Assembly: GCA_002359735.1 (NCBI GenBank)
Contig: DENS01000002.1
Coordinates: 187,503 to 251,502 of the forward strand
Direction: 5' to 3'
DNA from: Micavibrio sp. UBA2638
GTDB taxonomy: Bacteria; Pseudomonadota; Alphaproteobacteria; Micavibrionales; Micavibrionaceae
Length of the DNA stretch: 64,000 bases
Part shown: piece after piece, positions 34,241 through 42,527 of the stretch
Layout of the letters: the number at the start of each line of letters is the position of its first letter
Position numbering within the stretch: position 1 is the first letter of the stretch
Program-made: the position numbers and the translations under genes
Notes under the pieces: model-generated
What the model saw: the letters and a program-made list of their open reading frames with translations, nothing else
Told to the model about the DNA's origin: nothing
Database searches by the model: none

Positions 34241-35125
34241 TTATTCTTGCGGGGCTGCAAGTGCTTTTAACGCTTTACTCTCAAGAGAGATGTTTCGCTT
34301 CACCTCTCCACGCTGGCCCAATACCGGCAAAGCCTTGCCATCAACGACAATCTGTACGCCGGAAGCATTGCCAAGAGACATGCGCAAGTCAGGACGATCC
34401 GGCACGAAATATTGATCTCCCGCTTTTAACACGCGTGACACAATGGCCTTGCCTTTCGAATCACGAATTTCGACCCAGCTATTTTCTGTCACGTTCAGAA
34501 TAATTCCATCTTCCTCGGTTTCAGATGCCGTGGCCGTTTCAGATCCGGCATCATCACCGTTTTGGCCGGCCCCTTGCGCATTTTGACGTTTCGCAAGATT
34601 ATCCGCCACCAGTTTAGCGGTTTCTTCCGTCAAAACAGGGCCAAATACACTGATATTTTCCTGGTCAACCATATCCTCGACGGCAGGAATATCACTAACG
34701 TCATCGCGCTGAACGTCACGATCTGACATCCACATACCGACAAACACAAGCCCAACAAGAGCGCAAATAACGGCCAAAGAAATCGCAGGAATTTTACTAT
34801 CCGCAGCAGGCACAGGGAAATTCAAATGCGGTTCAATTTTATTCCCGACGGACTGGCGTTTGAATAAATACACCATTTTATCGCCATCAAGCCCCAGATA
34901 TTCGGAATAAGACCGCACAAAACCAAGCGCATAGGCCTTGCCTGGCAATTGTTCAAGATTGCCAGTTTCCAGCGCATGCAATTGTATTGCCCGAATACGC
35001 AAATTCTTCTCCACCTCTTCCAGCGTTTGGCCAAAATGTTCGCGGCCACGACGCAGGATCTCCCCGACAGGCATGTCGGTGAAGTATTCCGGCGGGCTTT
35101 CTACTGGGCGGTCTTCGTCACTCAT
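34241..35125 (-). CDS. RodZ-like helix-turn-helix membrane protein with DUF4115
   Basis: The 294-residue protein has a cytoplasmic HTH_25 domain (about 22-85, with VGEILRRGREHFGQTLEEVE and YALGFVRSYSEYLGLD). One membrane helix spans about 110-133. A low-complexity acidic linker leads to a periplasmic DUF4115-type domain (about 210-285, LNVTENSWVEIRDSKGKAIV). This is the layout of RodZ, which links MreB to the cell-wall machine, though alphaproteobacterial members can differ. It lies between lysC and prfA on the minus strand. Confidence 0.87.
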   Translation of the reverse strand: MSDEDRPVESPPEYFTDMPVGEILRRGREHFGQTLEEVEKNLRIRAIQLHALETGNLEQLPGKAYALGFVRSYSEYLGLDGDKMVYLFKRQSVGNKIEPHLNFPVPAADSKIPAISLAVICALVGLVFVGMWMSDRDVQRDDVSDIPAVEDMVDQENISVFGPVLTEETAKLVADNLAKRQNAQGAGQNGDDAGSETATASETEEDGIILNVTENSWVEIRDSKGKAIVSRVLKAGDQYFVPDRPDLRMSLGNASGVQIVVDGKALPVLGQRGEVKRNISLESKALKALAAPQE

Positions 35126-35188
35126 AACACCTTCATTTATAAGACATTATGCGCCCAAAGACCAGAGGGTAAAATTTTTGTGCCGATC

Positions 35189-36427
35189 CTACGCTTTTGC
35201 GACATCAAGCCCATAGGCGGCATGCAGGGACCGGACAGCCAATTCTGTGTAATCATCGGATATCAAGACCGATATCTTGATTTCAGAGGTCGAAATCACC
35301 TGAATGTTAATGCCTTTTTCCGCCAGGGTTTCAAACATGGTATTGGCAACACCGGCATGGCTGCGCATTCCAATCCCGACAACTGATATTTTTGACATTT
35401 TTTCAGCCGTCACAAAATTGACATCCTTAAAATGTTCGCTTTTCTTCAATGTTTCCAGGGAACGCTCCAAATCCACGCGCGGGACGGTAAAGGTCATATC
35501 GGTGGTTTTACCATCAGAAGAAATATTCTGAACAATCATATCCACATTAATAGACGCGTCAGCCAAAGGGCGGAAAATTTTAGCCGCGATACCTGGAATA
35601 TCCGGAACCTTCAGGGCCGTAATCTTTGCCTCATCCCGTGTATATGCAATTCCTGTCACAAGTTCCTGTTCCACGATATCTTCCTCTTTTGTTACTAATG
35701 TTCCCGGCAAATCACTGCCTATATGATCTTCAAAACTAGAGAGCACTTGAAGATTGACATGCTGCTTGGTTGCAATTTCGACAGAGCGCGTTTGCAATAC
35801 CTTGGCCCCCAAAGACGCCAGCTCCAGCATCTCTTCATAGGCTATTTTCTTGATTTTGCGTGCATTGGGCACGATACGGGGGTCTGTCGTATACACACCA
35901 TCCACATCGGTATAGATATCACAACGATCCGCCTTCAACGCCGCCGCCAAGGCCACAGCCGACGTATCAGACCCGCCGCGGCCCAATGTTGTAATCCTGT
36001 TCTGATCAGACACGCCCTGAAAACCGGGAACGACCGCAACCTCGCCTTTATCCAGGCGCTCCAAAATCAAATCAGAATCAATATCGCGAATACGGGCCTT
36101 GCCATGGGTATGATTGGTACGAAAAGGAATTTGCCAGCCCAGCCAGGAACGGGCGACGATGCCCTTTTTCTGCAAAGAAAGAGCCATCAAGCCGGCCGTC
36201 ACCTGCTCACCGCTGGACACCACAACATCATATTCACGGGCATCATACATCGGGCTGACATCCGAACAATATTGCACCAACTGGTTGGTAACCCCCGACA
36301 TGGCAGAAACAACCACAACAACCTTATGACCGGCTTCTACCTCCCGAACAATCTTCGCCGCCGCTTTTTCGATGCGCGGGATATCGGCAACGGATGTCCC
36401 GCCAAACTTTGCTACTATTAACGCCAT
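35189..36427 (-). CDS. lysC: Aspartate kinase
   Basis: The 412-residue protein starts MALIVAKFGGTSVADIPRIE, with the kinase motif KFGGTS, and continues with TTLGRGGSDTSAVALAAAL and two C-terminal ACT domains (about 265-410). It makes aspartyl phosphate, the first step towards lysine, threonine, methionine and diaminopimelate. ACT domains imply allosteric control by end-product amino acids. It is divergent from ubiG with only 45 nt between starts. lysA and metA, which draw on the same pathway, are also in the window. Confidence 0.97.
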   Translation of the reverse strand: MALIVAKFGGTSVADIPRIEKAAAKIVREVEAGHKVVVVVSAMSGVTNQLVQYCSDVSPMYDAREYDVVVSSGEQVTAGLMALSLQKKGIVARSWLGWQIPFRTNHTHGKARIRDIDSDLILERLDKGEVAVVPGFQGVSDQNRITTLGRGGSDTSAVALAAALKADRCDIYTDVDGVYTTDPRIVPNARKIKKIAYEEMLELASLGAKVLQTRSVEIATKQHVNLQVLSSFEDHIGSDLPGTLVTKEEDIVEQELVTGIAYTRDEAKITALKVPDIPGIAAKIFRPLADASINVDMIVQNISSDGKTTDMTFTVPRVDLERSLETLKKSEHFKDVNFVTAEKMSKISVVGIGMRSHAGVANTMFETLAEKGINIQVISTSEIKISVLISDDYTELAVRSLHAAYGLDVAKA

Positions 36428-36472
36428 AAATTAATACTCGACTTCTTGGTCGTTCATGATTAAATCAGAATT

Positions 36473-37213
36473 ATGAGCAATACAGTCGACCAAAAAGAAA
36501 TTCAAGCCTTTTCAAAAGATTCCATGCATTGGTGGGATCATAATGGCCCGTTTAAACCGCTGCACCGTTTAAATCCGGTGCGGCTTGGGTATATTAAAGA
36601 TAAAATATGCGCGCATTTTGGCCGTGATCCGCTGTCGTTGAAACCATTTACGGGTTTAAAAATTCTGGATATCGGCTGTGGCGGCGGCCTGGTTTGTGAA
36701 CCGATGGCCCGGCTTGATGCAACCGTAACAGGGGCTGATGCGGATGCACAGGCCATTACCGTGGCCAAAGACCATGCCCGGAAAAGTGACCTGACGATCG
36801 ATTATCAAAACAAACCGGCGGAACAAATCAAAACAACCTTTGATGTTGTTTTGGCGCTGGAGATTATAGAACATGTCAGCGACCCGGCCGCTTTTATGCA
36901 CAATTGCGCTGCGTTGTGCAAGGATGACGGGCTCGTGATCCTGTCCACCTTAAACAGAACGCCGAAATCATTCGCGCTTGGTATTGTGGCGGCAGAATAC
37001 TTGTTGCGGTGGGTGCCACAAGGCACGCATAACTGGAAGAAATTTATTAAACCGGCTGAACTGGCGCAACATGCAAGAAATGCCGGCCTCCACCCTTTGC
37101 ATACATCCGGCCTCATTTTTAACCCGCTAAAAAATGAATTTGCCCTGTCAAAAACTGATATGGATGTGAATTATTTTATGGTCTGCCGTAAATCAGAGGC
37201 GGGGAAAACCTAA
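36473..37213 (+). CDS. ubiG: Ubiquinone biosynthesis O-methyltransferase
   Basis: The 246-residue SAM enzyme has the UbiG-typical start (KDSMHWWDHNGPFKPLHRLN) and NPVRLGYI. It also has the SAM motif LDIGCGGGLVCEPMARL and the later FIKPAELAQHARNAGL. It carries out O-methylations in ubiquinone synthesis. It is followed by a HIG1 protein and etfBA, all linked to the respiratory chain. It is divergent from lysC. Confidence 0.96.
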   Translation: MSNTVDQKEIQAFSKDSMHWWDHNGPFKPLHRLNPVRLGYIKDKICAHFGRDPLSLKPFTGLKILDIGCGGGLVCEPMARLDATVTGADADAQAITVAKDHARKSDLTIDYQNKPAEQIKTTFDVVLALEIIEHVSDPAAFMHNCAALCKDDGLVILSTLNRTPKSFALGIVAAEYLLRWVPQGTHNWKKFIKPAELAQHARNAGLHPLHTSGLIFNPLKNEFALSKTDMDVNYFMVCRKSEAGKT

Positions 37214-37257
37214 AATTATCTTTTGCAAAAAATGAAAAACGCATTACTTTAGTTTCT

Positions 37258-37455
37258 ATGAGTACGATTTCAATCATATTGGCCGTCATGGCCTCTATTG
37301 CTGTGTTGGGTGCGCTGGTTCTTGGTCTGTTTTCCTTTGTCAAAGGCGGGGAATTCAATAAGAAACACGGCAACAAATTAATGCGTGCCCGCATCATATT
37401 TCAAGGGCTTGCCCTGGCGTTCCTTGCTTTGGCATACTTTACCTCACAAGTTTAA
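37258..37455 (+). CDS. HIG1-domain two-helix membrane protein
   Basis: The 65-residue protein has two hydrophobic helices (about 5-28 and 45-63) joined by GGEFNKKHGNKLMRARIIFQG, the HIG1/Rcf1-type hairpin. In mitochondria this family tunes cytochrome c oxidase and supercomplexes; bacterial members are mostly alphaproteobacterial. It lies between ubiG and etfB, consistent with a respiratory role. Confidence 0.9.
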   Translation: MSTISIILAVMASIAVLGALVLGLFSFVKGGEFNKKHGNKLMRARIIFQGLALAFLALAYFTSQV

Positions 37456-37489
37456 GATTCGCCCTAACCTCACCGTTCAGGAGTAACAC

Positions 37490-38239
37490 ATGAAAATTTT
37501 GGTCCCCATAAAACGCGTCGTAGATTACAACGTGAAGGTTCGTGCTAAAACAGATGGTTCCGATGTTGATATTGCCAATGTCAAAATGTCGGTTAACCCG
37601 TTTGATGAAATTGCCGTGGAAGAAGCCGTTCGCCTGAAAGAGGCCGGTAAGGCCGAAGAGATTATCGTCCTGACCATTGGCCCGGAAAAAGCGCAGGAGC
37701 AATTGCGTACAGCCATGGCCATTGGGGCGGATCGCGGCATTCATGTGGTAACCGATGACAATGTGGAGCCTTTGAGCGTTGCAAAGGCGTTAAAGCATTT
37801 TGTGGAGAAAGAACAACCCAACCTGATTATCATGGGCAAGCAAGCCATTGACGGCGATTACAATCAAACCGGTCAGATGCTGGCGGCCTTGCTGGGCTGG
37901 CCCCAAGCCACGTTTGCGTCCAAGGTTGAGTTGAATGGCGATAGCGCCCACGTCACACGCGAAATTGATGGCGGGCTGGAAACATTGAAAATCGCCCTGC
38001 CCGGCATCATCACCACAGATTTACGCCTGAATGAACCACGTTACGCCAAGCTGCCTGACATCATGAAGGCAAAAAAGAAGCCCCTGGACAGCTTTACCCC
38101 GGCGGATATTGGCGTTGATTTCACAAACCGCCTGCAAATCCTCAAGGTCAATGATCCACCAGTGCGCCAGGGCGGTGTCAAGGTTGGCAGCATCGACGAA
38201 TTGATCGACAAATTAAAAAACGAAGCCAAAGTTATATAG
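37490..38239 (+). CDS. etfB: Electron transfer flavoprotein beta subunit
   Basis: The 249-residue protein starts MKILVPIKRVVDYNVKVRAK and contains LIIMGKQAIDGDYNQTGQM and the DLRLNEPRYAKLPDIMKAKK signature. With EtfA it carries electrons from acyl-CoA and other dehydrogenases to ETF:quinone oxidoreductase. An AGGAG site lies 8 nt before the ATG. etfA follows after 14 nt. Confidence 0.97.
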   Translation: MKILVPIKRVVDYNVKVRAKTDGSDVDIANVKMSVNPFDEIAVEEAVRLKEAGKAEEIIVLTIGPEKAQEQLRTAMAIGADRGIHVVTDDNVEPLSVAKALKHFVEKEQPNLIIMGKQAIDGDYNQTGQMLAALLGWPQATFASKVELNGDSAHVTREIDGGLETLKIALPGIITTDLRLNEPRYAKLPDIMKAKKKPLDSFTPADIGVDFTNRLQILKVNDPPVRQGGVKVGSIDELIDKLKNEAKVI

Positions 38240-38253
38240 AGGAAGACCGAAAG

Positions 38254-39186
38254 ATGAGCATTCTAGTCATTGCAGAACACGACAATCAAACAATCAAGCC
38301 CTCGACACTCAGCACCATTACCGCCGCGCGCAAAATTGATTCTGATGTGCATTTGCTGGTTGCCGGGCATAATATGGACGGGGCCCTTGCGCAAGCTGCA
38401 AACATTCACGGCATCATGAAGGTATTAAAGGCCGAACATAGCGGGCTGGAACATGCCCTTGCGGAAAACCTGAGCCGCGTCATTTGTGATTTGGCCGATC
38501 ATTACACGCATATTCTGGCCCCGGCCACGACATTCGGCAAAAATGTTATGCCCCGCGTTGCCGCCTTGCTGGATACGCAACAGATTTCCGATATTACCGC
38601 CGTTATTGATGGGGATACGTTTGAACGTCCCATCTATGGCGGACAGGCCATTGCCACCGTAAAATCCAGTGACACAAAAAAGATTGTTACGGTCAGGTCC
38701 ACCATGTTTGATGCGGTGACCCCCGAAGGCGGGAATGCCCCGACCGAAGAGGTCACCGCCCATGCCGATTTTGATAAAACAGCCTTTATTTCGCTGGAAG
38801 AATCAAAATCAGACCGCCCTGAACTGACATCGGCGGGTATTGTGGTATCCGGGGGCCGCGGCGTTGGTTCCGGGGATGATTTCACCAAGCTGATTGAACC
38901 TTTGGCCGATAAGCTCGGTGCGGCTGTGGGCGCATCCCGCGCAGCGGTTGATGCGGGATATGTCCCCAATGATTATCAAGTTGGCCAGACCGGAAAAATT
39001 GTGGCCCCCGATCTTTACATGGCCATCGGCATCTCCGGTGCAATCCAGCACCTGGCGGGGATGAAAGATTCCAAGGTTATTGTGGCCATCAACAAGGACG
39101 AAGACGCCCCCATCTTTCAGGTTGCTGATTACGGCCTGGTCGCCGATTTGTTCGAGACCGTACCCGAATTAATGCAAAAACTATAA
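38254..39186 (+). CDS. etfA: Electron transfer flavoprotein alpha subunit
   Basis: The 310-residue protein has the C-terminal FAD domain with GRGVGSGDDFTKLIEPLAD, GASRAAVDAGYVPNDYQVGQ, and then TGKIVAPDLYMAIGISGA and NKDEDAPIFQVADYG. It binds the redox FAD of the EtfAB dimer. It lies directly downstream of etfB in one transcript. Confidence 0.97.
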   Translation: MSILVIAEHDNQTIKPSTLSTITAARKIDSDVHLLVAGHNMDGALAQAANIHGIMKVLKAEHSGLEHALAENLSRVICDLADHYTHILAPATTFGKNVMPRVAALLDTQQISDITAVIDGDTFERPIYGGQAIATVKSSDTKKIVTVRSTMFDAVTPEGGNAPTEEVTAHADFDKTAFISLEESKSDRPELTSAGIVVSGGRGVGSGDDFTKLIEPLADKLGAAVGASRAAVDAGYVPNDYQVGQTGKIVAPDLYMAIGISGAIQHLAGMKDSKVIVAINKDEDAPIFQVADYGLVADLFETVPELMQKL

Positions 39187-39241
39187 TTTTATTGACATAA
39201 ACACAATAAGGTGTCAGTTTACAAAAAACTGGAGACTCATT

Positions 39242-39541
39242 ATGAAAAAAACTTTTGCAGCACTATCAGCCGCCCTCTTAATGAACGGATGTTCGGAAGT
39301 TACATTACATCTGCCTGAATCAGGTGTTTATGATTGCCACAACGCAGTTGACGGGCGTGAATTTTCTTTTGATACACAAAACAAATTGCATCTGGCAGAA
39401 GATTTCAACGCAATTTCATTGATTTTTAAAGACATCCACACCGGTAACCATATTCAGATTAGAAGCAATGAAAATTGGACTTGCACAGGGCCAGAAGGAA
39501 GCCAAGTTCATTTCGGCTCTAACCTGTCATTAAGCGTGTAA
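39242..39541 (+). CDS. Small putative lipoprotein
   Basis: The 99-residue protein begins MKKTFAALSAALLMNGCSEV, a signal peptide with lipobox MNGC. The mature part has a cysteine pair (DCHNA and WTCTGPEG) and looks beta-rich. A TTGACA at 39192-39197 upstream lacks a clear -10 partner. GGAG precedes the ATG. It ends 2 nt from the stop of the convergent pentapeptide-repeat gene. No family is recognised. Confidence 0.75.
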   Translation: MKKTFAALSAALLMNGCSEVTLHLPESGVYDCHNAVDGREFSFDTQNKLHLAEDFNAISLIFKDIHTGNHIQIRSNENWTCTGPEGSQVHFGSNLSLSV

Positions 39542-39543
39542 CG

Positions 39544-40854
39544 CTAGTCGTCATCTTTATGACCACCAAGTTTAAAAACAGGCTTGGATTCGTCTTTGTC
39601 GAATATCGCCCCTTCCGTCTGGGCCTCGTCTAATATCGTCTTGGTCAGGATTGCGCCGGTAAAATCAGCGCCGCGCAAATCCGCGCCAGTCAGATCGGCA
39701 TAGGATAGATCGGCCCCATGAAAAACCGCATTTTTCAATTGCCCGCCCTGCCAGTCAACATAACGCAACTTGGCGCCGGTAAAATTACAGGGGCTAAAGC
39801 GCTTGGTACTGCTGCCGCCGCCGAACATTAATGCACTACAGTTGCTGCCGCGCAGGGTAGCATGGGAAAAATTGGCTTCTTTAAAACTGGAGCCGCGCAG
39901 ATCGGATTCCTCAAGATCACAATTGCGGAAATCAGACCCGTCCAATGTGGCACTTTGCAGTTGGACCTGATACATATTCATGCCAAAAAACTTCGTGCCC
40001 ATTGCCTTAATGGCTGTCATTTTTTCCTGCTTCAGCGTTTTCAAAAAACGCATATCGATACCGCTTAAATCCAGTTGTGCGCCGCTGGAGCCCGCGCTGG
40101 CCACCCAATCTTTGTGCTTTTCAATCAAATTCGCCAATGGTTCATCCAGATCAGACACTGACCGGCCGATATTTTCATCGGTAATGGCGTGGTCAAGATC
40201 AACCTTTGACCGTTTTAAATCATCAATCGAAACCCCGGTTAAAATAGCCGATTTTAAATTGGCACCACCAAATTTGGCTCCCCCGATATCGGCGCCGGAT
40301 AAATCAGCCCCTTCCAGCTGGGCATTGGACAGATCCGCCCCGCTCATATTCGCACCGGCCATAATGGCATCGGAAAAATCCGCTTGCGAGGCCATAGACC
40401 CGGCCAGCTTTGCCCCGCTAAGGTTTGCCCCGCGGAAATTAACCGCACGGCCACTATCATAGCCACCGGACCCATCGGTTAAACCGCCGACACGCAAATC
40501 GGCCTTTTCCAGATCCGCCCCTTCCATTGAGGCGCTTTCAATGCGGGCGCCGCGTAAATCGGCCCGTATAAATTTTGTATTATCCAGATTGGAATTTGAT
40601 AAATCACAAGCATAAAGCGAGGCCTCTTGAAAATTCGCCCCCGATAAATCCATGGATGTCATCATACACCCCATAAAATTGGCCTGTTTTAAATTCTGAT
40701 CTTTTAATGTGAGCCCGGAAATATCGGTATTTTTCAGCATCGCCCGGCGCCCGCCAAGGCGCCCGTCCAAAAACCTGACGTGAAGACGCACCATCGCATC
40801 CAGCTGATCTTGTGAAATGCGCTCTAATGCTTGATTGGCTGTATTTTCTTGCAT
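39544..40854 (-). CDS. Pentapeptide-repeat protein with two repeat lobes
   Basis: The 436-residue protein carries long runs of A(D/N)Lxx repeats at about 38-210 (GANLSGAKLAGS, GADLSNAQLEGADLSGADI) and 285-415 (GSDFRNCDLEESDLRGSSF, HGADLSYADLTGADLRGADF). They are joined by a non-repeat segment with LIEKHKDWVASAGSSGAQLD. The repeats should form right-handed quadrilateral beta-helices. There is no signal peptide. This two-lobe layout with a KHxxWV linker is seen in other alphaproteobacterial proteins of unknown function. Confidence 0.9.
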   Translation of the reverse strand: MQENTANQALERISQDQLDAMVRLHVRFLDGRLGGRRAMLKNTDISGLTLKDQNLKQANFMGCMMTSMDLSGANFQEASLYACDLSNSNLDNTKFIRADLRGARIESASMEGADLEKADLRVGGLTDGSGGYDSGRAVNFRGANLSGAKLAGSMASQADFSDAIMAGANMSGADLSNAQLEGADLSGADIGGAKFGGANLKSAILTGVSIDDLKRSKVDLDHAITDENIGRSVSDLDEPLANLIEKHKDWVASAGSSGAQLDLSGIDMRFLKTLKQEKMTAIKAMGTKFFGMNMYQVQLQSATLDGSDFRNCDLEESDLRGSSFKEANFSHATLRGSNCSALMFGGGSSTKRFSPCNFTGAKLRYVDWQGGQLKNAVFHGADLSYADLTGADLRGADFTGAILTKTILDEAQTEGAIFDKDESKPVFKLGGHKDDD

Positions 40855-41043
40855 TCTTTTATTATGGCCGACAAAGGGTTAATATTTTTTTTCCAAACAT
40901 GAAAATATCACACCAAATGGTAAAAAACGTTAAAGAAACACATTTTTTGGCTTTTTCCGGTCACGGGCTAGATTTTTGTGGTAATTTCGGTCAATCTCTT
41001 TTTAAGTCACTCACGCGTAGAACGTAGGAAAGACCACAATAAA

Positions 41044-41208
41044 ATGAAATATACCATCTTATTACTTGCTGCTTTACCGTTGTTATCGGCCTGTGGGGTC
41101 AAACCCAATGATGTTCAGGGCTCTGATACGCATCCGCGCACTTATCCTGATATCAGCCATGACCCGGTTCTCTATCACGGCAGGGCTGCCGCCTCACACA
41201 TTCACTAA
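41044..41208 (+). CDS. LptM-like small lipoprotein upstream of lysA
   Basis: The 54-residue protein begins MKYTILLLAALPLLSACGVK with lipobox LSAC, followed by a short tail rich in His, Asp and Pro. Small lipoproteins at this position, just before lysA, belong to the LptM/YifL group that assists LptD assembly in gammaproteobacteria. Assignment here rests on size, lipobox and synteny. The ATG at 41044 is chosen so that the signal peptide is N-terminal. Confidence 0.7.
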   Translation: MKYTILLLAALPLLSACGVKPNDVQGSDTHPRTYPDISHDPVLYHGRAAASHIH

Positions 41209-41229
41209 TATTCTGACACCAGGGGACCC

Positions 41230-42501
41230 ATGACCGGCTTTACACTTAAAAATGGCATTTTGCATGCTGATAATGTTTCTTTGATCGACATTGCGCGTGA
41301 ATACGGCACGCCGTCTTATGTCTACAGCGCTTCTGTCATCCGCGGCCAGTATAACGCCCTGAAAGATGCCATGGCAAAAGCCCTGCCCGCGGACCGTCAG
41401 CCCTTGCTTTGTTATGCCTGTAAAGCCAATACCAATATTGCCATCTTGAAATTGCTGCAAACGCTGGGCAGCGGTCTTGAAATTGTCTCCGAAGGGGAAT
41501 TACGCAAGGGGCTAACGGCCGGTTTCACCGGAGAACAAATTATCTCAACCAGTATTGGGAAAGTCGGACCAGAGATTAAAGCCTGTCTGGAGGCAGAAAT
41601 CCACCAACTGAACATCGAATCTGTGCCGGAACTGTATCACGTGAATGATGTGGCCGGTGAAATGGGAAAAAAGGCGAAAGTCGTCTTTCGATTGAACCCG
41701 AATGTACATGCAGGGGGGCACCATAAAATTTCCACGGGGCGTAAGCGTGATAAATTCGGCTTAAGCGCCCGGCGCATCATGGAAATCTATAAAATCGCCG
41801 ATGACCTGGATCATGTGGAACCGGTGGGGCTGTCCATGCATATCGGCTCACAGGTATCAAAGGTTGAGGCTTTCAAACCCGCCTTTGAGATTTTGTCTTC
41901 CATGGTTCAGGAATTGCGGGCCGAGGGGCATAGCGTGGACCGGCTGGATATCGGCGGCGGTTTTCCGATCCGTTACCAAGATGAAAAATTGATGGACCTT
42001 ACGGAATACGCAAACTGGGTACGGGATATTGTCCTGCCGCTGGATACCGAGATTCAAATGGAACCCGGGCGTTACATGGTGGGCAATTCGGGAGTTTTGC
42101 TCAGCGAAAATATTTACACAAAGCAAACGGGGGAACGTGATTTTCTGGTTCTGGATGCAGGGATGAATGACCTGATCCGCCCCACATTATACGAGGCCTA
42201 TCACAACATAACCCCTGTCACACATTTTGATCGTCCACAGCATGATTATGACGTGGTCGGGCCGATCTGCGAAAGCGGCGATACATTCGGGGAATCACGA
42301 ACATTGCCGGAAGTTCATGATGGGGATCTCATCGCCATTCATTCCGCCGGGGCCTATGGTTTTTCAATGGCATCCAATTATAATTCGCGGCCCCTGCCCC
42401 CGGAAATTATGGTTGATGGGGATAAGGTATCAATCATTCGCCAAAGACAAGGGTTTTCAGATATAATGAAGGGTGAAAACATTCCAGACTGGCTAAAATA
42501 A
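41230..42501 (+). CDS. lysA: Diaminopimelate decarboxylase
   Basis: The 423-residue PLP enzyme makes L-lysine from meso-diaminopimelate. The PLP lysine is in LLCYACKANTNIAIL (K65). Other motifs are HIGSQ, LDIGGGFPIRYQ, EPGRYMVGNSG and GPICESGDTFGESR, with the substrate-binding cysteine in the last. It ends the lysine pathway begun by lysC about 5 kb upstream. DUF4175 follows after 26 nt, a common alphaproteobacterial order. Confidence 0.97.
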   Translation: MTGFTLKNGILHADNVSLIDIAREYGTPSYVYSASVIRGQYNALKDAMAKALPADRQPLLCYACKANTNIAILKLLQTLGSGLEIVSEGELRKGLTAGFTGEQIISTSIGKVGPEIKACLEAEIHQLNIESVPELYHVNDVAGEMGKKAKVVFRLNPNVHAGGHHKISTGRKRDKFGLSARRIMEIYKIADDLDHVEPVGLSMHIGSQVSKVEAFKPAFEILSSMVQELRAEGHSVDRLDIGGGFPIRYQDEKLMDLTEYANWVRDIVLPLDTEIQMEPGRYMVGNSGVLLSENIYTKQTGERDFLVLDAGMNDLIRPTLYEAYHNITPVTHFDRPQHDYDVVGPICESGDTFGESRTLPEVHDGDLIAIHSAGAYGFSMASNYNSRPLPPEIMVDGDKVSIIRQRQGFSDIMKGENIPDWLK

Positions 42502-42527
42502 GCAAAGCGCCCTATTTAATAAGGTAT

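Noticed and set aside
35723..36421. 232-codon plus-strand frame opposite lysC
   Set aside because: Low-complexity antisense product with no family signs. lysC is certain.
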